From Symsagittifera roscoffensis (lineage: Eukaryota > Xenacoelomorpha > Acoela > Convolutidae), in the NCBI RefSeq assembly GCF_963678635.1, contig NC_087068.1, positions 30,258,318 to 30,322,317 on the forward strand: a DNA stretch of 64,000 bases, in the 5' to 3' direction. The notes under the pieces are model-generated. The model searched no databases and was not told the DNA's origin. It worked only from the letters and a program-made list of their open reading frames with translations. Both the position numbers and the translations under genes were made by a program. Of this stretch, positions 1 to 8,504 are shown in pieces; the stretch's first letter is position 1, and each line of letters opens with the position of its first letter.

Positions 1-1267
1 TATATGAGCCCCCTCTGCTCTCTTTTGCTACTTCCATCATCACTACTTTCACTTCTCCTGACCACTTCAGTCTTGATAAGTCATCCGTGGGAGAATGCAC
101 TTCATTCCACATTTCGGCCGAGACCTCTGGTCTCCTGGAAGGTAGTGCCTTGATCTTCTTCCTACTCCAAGCATCAGGAAATGAGAAGTCGAATGTGTGC
201 GCGGCTGCCACATTCCAGCCGATGAAGCGCGGCTCCATCCCTTCACTCCACTTCAACATTCTCTTTTCTGCATCACGAGCTGCTCCGATGCGAGGGGCAA
301 TGATGGGAGATGTGACTCCCAACAACATCCTCCTTATCGGTGGATATCGAGGGCATTGGTCCGGCAGCGGCCTGGACCCAGGAAGCCATGTTTGCTGATT
401 CTCTTTCGCGTGTGTGTAGGCTCCTGGCAATTAAGGTACTCTCACAGCCTCTCCGGTATCTTTCACCACTGGACTCAAATTCCAAAGTTTTGGGTTAAAC
501 TGGATGTGGGACAGATCCTCACGGCCCATTCGGCGCTTGAAGTGGTTGTTGAAGTCCATCAACACCCAGCCTGGCTCTGCTATTCTTCCGAACAGCCTAT
601 CGTCGCTAGCCAGCCTTCTCAGTTCACTCTGCTCTACCCAATTCAGCACGGAACAATCCACGACTGAGATCAGGTTGACATACAACACCGAATTCCTGTA
701 TGCCTTCACTTGTACGTCCGGGAACGCGAAAGTTATCACCGGTCCATACACCACTGTGACGAATTCCCGCAATCCGTGGACCAGAGCCAACGGATCGATC
801 CGCATCATGACAGCCAAGTCTGTTAGTAAGGGCATGCCACAATATTGCTTACATTCGCCTGCGTTCGTCGCCACCTTGTCTTCTCCCGTGACGCTTCTGT
901 TCTGTTGCAAGAGGCATTGAAGCAGGAGAGTCCTCCAATCCTTCATCTTCCTGAGCGAGGCGGTTTTCAACTGCGCATTGAACTCGCGACTTGTTCCCAG
1001 GAGCTGTTCAGGGTAACAAAACAGCACAAGCCAGTCACCCAGTCGACCGTAGGTCATGGCAATCAGAGTCAGGAGTCCATCCAATCTCAAATCTGCCAAC
1101 GCTTGAGTAAAGAGGTTTGCCGGTCCTTTCACAAAGTTTTCATGACCAAATGTCACGTATAAGGCTAGCACCAGGCCAATCGACAACTTCCTGATGTCCT
1201 TGACGAAACTCGCGATCAGGTTCCTAGATGCCTTCGGATAGCACGTCGATAGGAAAGATGGCGTCCA
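1..1267 (-). pseudogene. Continuation of the giant accessory ORF, cut by one stop and by the window edge
   Basis: This is the same reading frame as the SGNH ORF that stops at 1268-1270 (TGA). It stays open from 1267 down to base 1 except for a single TAA at 431-433, so at least 420 more codons belong to that frame. There is no ATG at the apparent internal starts, which supports continuity rather than a new gene. The translation is rich in Trp and Arg and has a hydrophobic stretch near 1090-1190, but I recognise no family. The C-terminus lies outside the window. An alternative is that the TGA at 1268 is the true end and this is 3' sequence that happens to be open, which is unlikely over such a length. 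Confidence 0.6.
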
Positions 1268-4200
1268 TCACACTCCCATTCCACTCAAGATAGCATCTGA
1301 TCGTTCATACTGTGCCTTAGTGGCCAGCACGTCAGCTTGGAACTTGTCCAGCGACATCGTGTTAACGTCCTGCATCAGTTTCAACATCTTGCCTCCAGCT
1401 AACTCCCGGGCATCAAATAGATTCTTTAGATACACGTGTATCTCTTTAATTATTGCCGGCGCATGCTCGAACGCGTCCTCACCCAAGGTGCACAGCCTAG
1501 GTGACAAATACAACCATACGTTGTTGTGCGGCTTCGTACGCAAAGCCATTGCCATGAGGTCCTCCTCCGCTGACGTCATGTTCTTTCTGATCATCCTTCC
1601 CTGCTCATTCTCTGCATGATCCATCTGTCTGAACCAGAGATCATCAGCCACCTGTTGTACTAACAGATGATCGTCATCTACCCCTGGTCTTAACTTCAGC
1701 AATCTGGCGAAGTTGGACAGCTCCAACCCCAGAACCTCATCTAGCACCAACCGAGTTGTGCTACAATCTCTGAGCCCCTGTATGGCATTCGAAATGTCAG
1801 CCCAAACGGCGGGAAGCTCAGATTGGGACGGGTAGTAATTGTCCGGGTCCACTACTCTGTTTGGGGCAGGAATTATCACATTGAACCTCCCCTCTGCTTT
1901 TGTTGTGACCATTGTATATACAAATTGGAGGAGTTCTGGTAATGCAGCGTACCCTGGTGACAATACAAAGATCACCTTCACCACATTCATGGCGAAGCGT
2001 TGTCTTGCTGCTGCCTCTACCTCAGCCATCGCCGAGAGCAGTGTCATTATCGCCTCCCCTATAACCTCGTTACTCGGGATCGACCCATCCGTCAGACGTG
2101 ACAATAAGCCCCTGCTTTGCAGATGATCATTTGAGCCTGCAACCACTATTACCTGCGGCTCCATACTGACCACCCTTCGCACACTTATCATCATGCCGAT
2201 TGCTTGTCCCCAGTCCAATTTAGGTGCCGTCAAGAAAATCACATCGGGCCAAAAGAGAGAACGGGGCGTGTATAGATAATCGGAGCCGGCCACAATCAGA
2301 TACTTGGCCGCCTTCATGTCCAAGGGATCATAAGCTGCAAAAAGGCCATCGCCTATTGGGGCCTTCAGTTTCCCATATCTCTTATCGTCTCCAACCACTG
2401 TTTTCGTTCGGGGGTAGTCCCTCGAATACTCGCCAGGCGTCTGACCGGGTGGTTTAGCGAACTGCCTGTACATCTTGTGATGCTTGTTATTGGGCTTGTT
2501 CTCTGTCTGGAATTTGCCCTTTCGAGCAGGTGGTGTCATTTCCCGGGTCCTATCTCGAACATCGGTGAGCGACCGGGTGTTCAAAGGTCCAAAGGTATTG
2601 TCATGAGGCAATCCATTCAAGTCCACATGTCGGAGTGAGGTCGAGGAGCTGAATTTCTCCTGCTCTGCTAACAGCCAATCCACTCCCGGTATCCGATAAA
2701 GCCGCGATACTGTGGGACTTTCTCCGCCAGTCATTCTCATTGCGTCCTCCCGACACGTCAAGGTATTCATGTTCAACTTCGCCGACATGTCCGTTTTATA
2801 CTGACCCCAATGACTAGGATCTGAGCTATTCCAAAGCAGCCCTCTGCCTGATTCGATTCCCTCCGCTGGCACGGTACTTGTAGACGGTCCTGCTATCGAA
2901 GCAGGATTTGTCGTGGCAGGCGGATCGTTCCTCCTAGACGCGGTCTGGGAGTTATTCCTGTTGTTCTGTAACCTTGATCTCCCGAGTCGGCTTCCAATCG
3001 ATTGCGGCCTGGGAGGAGGAGCAGTTCCTAGCCTGTCTCTCACGTTTGAGATCGGAGCAACGGTCGCCGCTGCAACCGTCTCCGTTGCCAAGGGCCCTAG
3101 ACGGTTGACGAGGGATTCGGGCACGGTTGCCCTTATTCTACTTCCTCCGGTCGAACTGGTCCGAGCCAGAGAACCGGTCGCCCTCGACTCTTGCTCCGCT
3201 TCCCTCAATTGCGTCTGAAACACATCATTGATCCAATGCCTCCCTCGTTGGGTATTGAAGTGTACTCCATCTCTAGTGAGCGCGATGTGATCAACCATGC
3301 GCAGCATGTTTTCGAGATCCAGGAGTCGCAACTCGCCAGGGTTGTTTCTCACCAGACTGCGGGTCATTTCATTCCACCGCGTCACGTTGCCATTCATGAA
3401 ATCTGCAACTATGGTGCCCACCAAAGGATTTGGTGGTATCGTGCACAAGATCACAAGCTTGGGTCTGTACTTTTCTTTCAATTCGTTCAAGAGACACACC
3501 AATAGGGGCTCCCACTTGCTCTCCGGAGTCACGGGGGCTCTCGAGACATCATTGGTCCCCAGCATTATTATTAATGTATCCAGGTGATCCTCGCTCTGGA
3601 ACTCCATCATTTTGATGACCTGAGCCACTGAGGCTCCTCCAAAGGACAGAATGGTAGTCTGACCATTGACGAAGATCTCATTCAGATCTCTCACTAAACT
3701 GTCTCCAATGATCAAATGGCGACTCCCTGGGGGAATTAACTGGTCGTTCGTGGCGGGGTTCCAGCTCATGTCATTCAGGCAGGCTCGAGGATGCTCGGCT
3801 GGCACTTGCGTGAACTGATGACGTGCCATCAGATTCTTCCTAATGTCTACTACGCGAGACTTCTGAAAGACTCCACCAGGCGCTGACCTCGAGGACGCTA
3901 TCGTGCGGGTGGCTCGCTCCGTGCTATTTGATGAATGATCACGACGTTGGGAAGGAACGATCCTAACCAGTGTCCGCTCAGTGCCTCTGTTGATCTCATC
4001 CATTGTGGCTCTGGCCACTTGGTTAAATGATTCCTGGAACTGAGGAGCTAGATAGGTGTCGGAAGGGTCTGGTATCGTGAACCTTTGACTCGAAGCAGAC
4101 GGTCGTGTCTGCTGAGGAGCCTCGGGCCCCCTTGATGCACGTAAGTCCAGAGCCTCAGGTCCTCTCGATGCGCACAGCTCCTGCGCTGTTGTCCTGGGGC

Positions 4201-4915
4201 GCGTATCGCTGGATCCTTCCAAGGATTTCATGCTCGCCAGAACTTCCGGTGACACTTGGCTCACCTTTGCCATATACAGCTCCTTCAGGTGCTTTATCTC
4301 ATCCTCCTTGTAGGCCACCTGCAGATCTTCAAACTTCTTTTTCCATTCGTCCCTCTCTCGAGCTATCGCCCTATACTCCTGAAGTTTGGCACACAGCTCG
4401 CTCTGATCTCTCTCCTTCTTCTCCAGTGTCTCAATAGTCTCCGACGTCTGGATCTCTATCTCGCTCACTCTCACTCTCTTCGGGGGAGGAGCAGCTGTCG
4501 GAGAGTCGACCGAGTGTGACGGGCCTGGCCCATCACGTTGTCTCTTCGCTCCAATGATTGGCTGCGCAGGTTGGACGGGTAAGGGCATCTCACCTAGCCG
4601 GTGGTCCCTCTGTTCACCCAGTCCTGGCTCACGAGCCAGGTCGTGGCCAGACATTTCTCCACGCCGCCATCTCATCAGTCGGTTTCGACCTCTCTCGGCG
4701 GTCCCGGACTCACCGTAGGCCAACATCAACACGACTTCTGTAGGGCGATTCCCTCGACCCTCTCGTCCTAGTGCATTGAGGAGTGCGACCACAAACATCG
4801 CCAACCCCGGGTCTTCTCGTATGAAATCACAATCGATCAGCCGCTGATAGATCTCGTCTAGAGTCGCTCCTAGACTCGCTGAGAGGAATTCCATGAGTTC
4901 GTTCGTGTCACCCAT
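1268..4915 (-). CDS. Giant accessory protein with SGNH/GDSL hydrolase domain
   Basis: 1215 codons from a genuine ATG at 4915. The N-terminal ~150 residues are Arg-rich; a charged region around residues 160-225 has heptad-like Leu/Glu/Lys spacing and is a likely coiled coil. A complete SGNH hydrolase signature follows: IGDSL near residue 403 (nucleophile Ser), a Gly in SFGGAS near 425, LGTND near 450 (Asn), and DGVH near 548 (Asp and His). Such domains are esterases or lipases acting on acyl or acetyl esters; some LINE ORF1 proteins carry one. A second region near residues 875-930 (AGSD, then VAGSND) looks like a degenerate repeat of the same fold without the catalytic Ser. The C-terminal third is unrecognised. 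It lies 505 bases downstream of the macrodomain ORF. Catalytic activity is inferred from motifs only. Confidence 0.75.
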   Translation of the reverse strand: MGDTNELMEFLSASLGATLDEIYQRLIDCDFIREDPGLAMFVVALLNALGREGRGNRPTEVVLMLAYGESGTAERGRNRLMRWRRGEMSGHDLAREPGLGEQRDHRLGEMPLPVQPAQPIIGAKRQRDGPGPSHSVDSPTAAPPPKRVRVSEIEIQTSETIETLEKKERDQSELCAKLQEYRAIARERDEWKKKFEDLQVAYKEDEIKHLKELYMAKVSQVSPEVLASMKSLEGSSDTRPRTTAQELCASRGPEALDLRASRGPEAPQQTRPSASSQRFTIPDPSDTYLAPQFQESFNQVARATMDEINRGTERTLVRIVPSQRRDHSSNSTERATRTIASSRSAPGGVFQKSRVVDIRKNLMARHQFTQVPAEHPRACLNDMSWNPATNDQLIPPGSRHLIIGDSLVRDLNEIFVNGQTTILSFGGASVAQVIKMMEFQSEDHLDTLIIMLGTNDVSRAPVTPESKWEPLLVCLLNELKEKYRPKLVILCTIPPNPLVGTIVADFMNGNVTRWNEMTRSLVRNNPGELRLLDLENMLRMVDHIALTRDGVHFNTQRGRHWINDVFQTQLREAEQESRATGSLARTSSTGGSRIRATVPESLVNRLGPLATETVAAATVAPISNVRDRLGTAPPPRPQSIGSRLGRSRLQNNRNNSQTASRRNDPPATTNPASIAGPSTSTVPAEGIESGRGLLWNSSDPSHWGQYKTDMSAKLNMNTLTCREDAMRMTGGESPTVSRLYRIPGVDWLLAEQEKFSSSTSLRHVDLNGLPHDNTFGPLNTRSLTDVRDRTREMTPPARKGKFQTENKPNNKHHKMYRQFAKPPGQTPGEYSRDYPRTKTVVGDDKRYGKLKAPIGDGLFAAYDPLDMKAAKYLIVAGSDYLYTPRSLFWPDVIFLTAPKLDWGQAIGMMISVRRVVSMEPQVIVVAGSNDHLQSRGLLSRLTDGSIPSNEVIGEAIMTLLSAMAEVEAAARQRFAMNVVKVIFVLSPGYAALPELLQFVYTMVTTKAEGRFNVIIPAPNRVVDPDNYYPSQSELPAVWADISNAIQGLRDCSTTRLVLDEVLGLELSNFARLLKLRPGVDDDHLLVQQVADDLWFRQMDHAENEQGRMIRKNMTSAEEDLMAMALRTKPHNNVWLYLSPRLCTLGEDAFEHAPAIIKEIHVYLKNLFDARELAGGKMLKLMQDVNTMSLDKFQADVLATKAQYERSDAILSGMGV

Positions 4916-5420
4916 TTCTTATCGTGTTGATTCTTCTTGTCGTGTCGTGTAATTTCTTCGTTTGATTCAATGAATTCAATAAACAATCTCCGATCAATCA
5001 AGATCTAAAAAACAAGTCGCGACTTAGAACCATCATTTTTGGATATAACATCATTCAATTCTTTAAAACTCTCCATTGAAATTCCTTTTTCAATTCTGAT
5101 TTAAAAATTTAGCACCAAGGTGGATCGTCCAACTTTACCTTTGTCAGAGTAGCACGAATGTGCGCTGTCACCTTGATGATCTGGAGTGCCCCAGGTCTTT
5201 TATGACACAAACATAACCATCACATGAGACACATCATAACAATAAACATAACATAAACACATAAACATCACACACCTACACTATCACATAAAAACATAAT
5301 CCTTAATACTGTACCTAAAACCTAACCTAACCTAAAACTTGACTCTAATTCTTATCGAGTAACTTAATAAAAACCACTTATCGCCGAGCGCAATTCTTAG
5401 CATATGCTCAGATAGTATTT
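4916..5420. other. AT-rich spacer between macrodomain and SGNH ORFs
   Basis: 505 bases with no coding potential. It falls between two genes of the same element and may hold a splice acceptor or internal promoter for the SGNH ORF. A CCTAA-like run at 5313-5338 has only about three units and is not a telomere tract. Confidence 0.5.
5096..5138 (-). other. Candidate 43-nt spliceosomal intron upstream of the SGNH ORF
   Basis: Read on the minus strand, AAG is followed by GTAAAG as donor at 5138, then TGCTAAA as a possible branch site, then a T/A-rich stretch ending in AAATCAG as acceptor at 5096. The length suits animals with very short introns. It could be chance in AT-rich DNA; no transcript evidence is available. 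Confidence 0.3.
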
Positions 5421-6026
5421 TTAATGTAAGTAAACTTCTGTGTCAGTGTCTGAAAATACCACATGTACAAGTGCGTACAACTCTCTCGGATGTAGCTTTC
5501 CCCTATTAGGATCGTATACTGGCAACGAGAGAGAGGTCACTCCTCTCTCAACCAAAAACTCCCTAAGTCGAGTCAAGGCCAATACCAAGCTCTTTGGATC
5601 TACGTGTTGCCTATCAGTGGCCTTGTTAACCAGGAAACACAAATATTTCCCTGGTATCTTTGATGCAACAGGGGGCAGCGCTATCATCCCTCCCACACCA
5701 GGCCTCTGTTTCCACAAAAACTCGATATTTTTATACTCTCTCTTGAAGTCAGCCGCTAGTGCTGTTTTGAAGCTTACGTCCGCGGTTATCGCTATGGCGC
5801 ACGTGCGTTCCGTGAGTATGAAATCGCTGTCCGTTATGACGATATTGTTCGAATAATGGTTCGGTAGATCAAAATACGATTCAAAGATTCGTCCAAAGGG
5901 TGATTTTTTAGCATTCTCGCCCTCTGTCTCTAGTTCTCCGGTTTCTCTTGCCGATTTCAATTTTTTTATTATCAGATTTTTGGTGTGGGTGAGTCCTACC
6001 CCCACTCCCCGGACAAAAATATCCAT
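5421..6026 (-). CDS. Macrodomain (ADP-ribose-binding) protein, TARG1-like
   Basis: 201 codons from an ATG at 6026, starting 27 bases after the end of the integrase frame. Residues about 62-201 follow the macrodomain layout: a beta strand and CAIAITADVSF segment, LAADFKREY helix (90-98), PGVGGMIALP (109-118), strand YLCFLVNKATDR (128-139), helix, then GVTSLSLPVYDPNRGKL (162-178) and a final strand EVYLH. The order fits the TARG1/ALC1-like branch that binds ADP-ribose or removes it from acidic side chains. The Lys of the NKA segment lines up with the TARG1 catalytic Lys, but the catalytic Asp position in the GCGLD loop appears replaced, so it may bind without hydrolysing. The first ~60 residues are a charged extension. 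A role in countering host ADP-ribosylation is inference. Confidence 0.65.
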   Translation of the reverse strand: MDIFVRGVGVGLTHTKNLIIKKLKSARETGELETEGENAKKSPFGRIFESYFDLPNHYSNNIVITDSDFILTERTCAIAITADVSFKTALAADFKREYKNIEFLWKQRPGVGGMIALPPVASKIPGKYLCFLVNKATDRQHVDPKSLVLALTRLREFLVERGVTSLSLPVYDPNRGKLHPRELYALVHVVFSDTDTEVYLH

Positions 6027-6052
6027 CGACGTCCCCGTCGATCGCCCAAAGT

Positions 6053-6930
6053 CTAGGAGATCGAGGTTGGATTGTGGAACACGTAGAGGACCATCTGGGG
6101 CGACCCAGTTGGACTCGGTATTGTCATGACTGATGTATTTGACGCCGTCTCTATCGATCGTCTCTTTTGGATCGTCTCTTTTGGATCTGTCGGCAGATCA
6201 TGGAGCCATTCGAGCACGCGCAAGTTAGTTAGTTCTTGCTCATGAGTCTGTTCCGCTTCTGGTTCGAACTCCACTTCTGGTTTTGATCGATCGTCGATCC
6301 AATCTTGATCCATATCGTTCACAAGGTCGATTTCTTCTAGCATCGCCACTTCGTCCAGTCCCACCAGCGAGTCTATGACATCACTCACTACTATCCTGTC
6401 TACAACGAAGTCCTCGCCGTACGGATTGTATTTCTTCTGGTTTTTTCCTCTCTTGCTTTGGCGTGTTTCCATAGTGAGAGGAAAGTCAGGCTGTATTCCT
6501 TTGTCAATTTCGGTTTGTTCCGGGCAGTCCCAGTCTTCTTCGGCATAAGGTAGAGTTTCATCGTCCACCTCTACTCGCTCGGTCAACTCGAGATCCCGTG
6601 GTAGATCGCAATCGTCCACCACCTCATTCCCGTCGTTCTTGTCGCGAGTACCCCTTTCATTCACTTCACAAGCAGGATCCACTATCAAATAGTCTCCCTC
6701 TTGCATGTCCGCTGGGATGCACCAATCCTCTGACGAGGCATTGTGTGGTTTAATATTCTCGTAATGAGCTGCTCTTCCCGTGCTCAATCGATAAAAACGA
6801 CCTCCTTGGTGCATCTCTGTTATCTGAAATGGACCACGCCATTTCTTTAATAATTTCTTGGTTCCTTTTGGTGGAACCACTTCCTGGAACACCCAGACGT
6901 AGTCGCCAACTGAGTAGGCTTTGCATCAGC
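6053..6930 (-). pseudogene. Integrase C-terminal domain and acidic tail (element A)
   Basis: The frame resumes after a one-base deletion near 6925. It opens with VGDYVWVF and LLKKWRGPFQI, the beta-barrel DNA-binding module found after the Ty3/Gypsy integrase core, then HYENIKPH. About 200 very acidic residues follow (many Asp and Glu, ending near 6053). Acidic C-terminal tails of this kind are seen in some Gypsy integrases. It would be the last part of Pol; the macrodomain ORF begins just downstream. Confidence 0.75.
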
Positions 6931-7285
6931 TGTCCTTTTGTCAAACCTCCTTTTTTGTCTAATTTGCGCCTGTTGCGTATTCCTCCTGCATAAGTCATTG
7001 AGATCCTGCGGTCTTCTAATAACATCCCGCACGTACGTTTGCGGTGCTGTCCTCTTCCCCTCATACTCAGGGTAGAAAAACGTCAACGGGAGCGCTTTTT
7101 CATGACCCGTTAACATCATGTGCGGACTTATTGCCGTGGTGGAATGCTCCGTGCTGTTGTAAGCACCCATCACTTGCGGCAAGTGCTTGTCCCAGTCATA
7201 CATGTAACGCGAGCAGTAGACTCTCAGCATGGATACCAGTGTGCGATTTTGCCTCTCGACTAGGCCTTTCGTTTCGGGTGATAAG
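6847..7285 (-). pseudogene. Integrase core, second half (element A)
   Basis: This frame carries GLVERQNRTL, with the catalytic Glu of the DDE triad, and the following helices and GHEKALPL segment typical of retroelement integrases. It is joined to the preceding frame by a one-base deletion near 7282, close to the STTYHP motif, and leaves frame again near 6925. Only the phase changes; no residues are obviously lost. Each break is a single base and could be an indel error. Confidence 0.8.
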
Positions 7286-8504
7286 TGGTCGAGTGGGCCT
7301 GCGCTACCTGTGACCTTTTCATCAACTCCTTCGTGAGATCGCCCATGAATGCTTTGCCATTGTCCGATTGGAACGTGATGGGGCAGCCATGCCTCGCTAT
7401 CCACACATTTATCAAATGATCGCATGTTTCTTCCGCCGATGCTGTCATGCAGGGTGCTGCCTCCGCATACTTCGTAAAATGGTCGATCATTACCAGCACC
7501 TGATTATAGCCCGTTGCTGTCATACAGATTTTCTGATGATCAATTTGCACCACTTCGTTGAAACCTGACGACTCTATTGACTGTAGGGGGAACCTTAGCT
7601 TCCTGGGATTCTTCGCCTGCTGACATGACAGGCATGCTGCGATCCACTTTTCACAAGCCTTCTTCAATCCCGGCCATTCGAATCGTTTCTGTATCCTGTG
7701 ACACACTTTGTCCACGCCTTGATGGCCCATCTGATCATGTGAGCGAAAGAGCAATTCGGTCTGGTACAACTGTGGTAACACTATTGAATTGTATTTATAG
7801 AGGACCTTGTCCTCCTCTTTCCGTTTGCAGGCTACGATTCCGTCCTTGTTCAGGTACAACAAGTCGTTTCGCTTCAGGTAGAATTGCTTCAGGATTTTGT
7901 AGCTGTCTTCTTCCAAATCTCCCTTGTCAGGTGCTCCATTCTCGATCCATCTCTTCAGACTGCTCGTCATTCTATCATTTCGTTGAGCCCTTAGGAGATC
8001 CGACAGCCTGTACCTGGCTTTCAAATACGTCTTAACCACGTTCATTTGCCCACTCATTATTTCCGGAGCATGAGCATCGTCCATCAACTTGACACACCAT
8101 ATCTTTTTCAAAGGCGTCGCTTCCTGCACAGATGGTTCCAGATTGGTACGGACGACCGTACCATGTGGCAGCAATCTGGTTGGGCGTTTCGAAACTGCTA
8201 TCAGCTCGAGCTCGTCTGCGGCATTATCTACCACAGTGGCCTCTTCATCTGAGGTGTATCTGTCCCTGTCTGGATCCTGATGTGTTTCTCGGTCCAGCCC
8301 ACGCTGCTTCCAGTCTACCAATAAGGAGTGGATTGCGATCTCTGACATATCGGAATTGGAAGTTGTTTCAGACGTGTTGTCCCAGGACTGGGGCCTCGAG
8401 TCAACACTTGTGTCGACTGATTTCCCAACATCATATTCCAAGTTGTCTGAGATGTTTCTCGACTCCCCGGACAAAACTCTGTCCATCTGTCGCTTCAAAC
8501 CCGA
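7260..8504 (-). pseudogene. Integrase zinc domain and core, first half (element A)
   Basis: Same frame as pol, separated only by a TAG at 8505-8507. After an acidic linker it shows the HHCC zinc domain (HDQMGHQGVDKVCHRI, then CLSCQQAK), then the catalytic core with the first Asp in VQIDHQK and the second Asp in FQSDNGKAF. The internal ATG near 8498 need not be a real start, because the sequence before the TAG is also in frame and encodes the same short LSGE-type repeat. The product would insert cDNA into the host genome. Confidence 0.85.

Noticed and set aside
5313-5338. Telomere-like CCTAA repeats
   Set aside because: Only about three units; too short to be meaningful.
7577-8035. Plus-strand ORFs overlapping pol and the SGNH ORF
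   Set aside because: Antisense shadows of the minus-strand coding frames.
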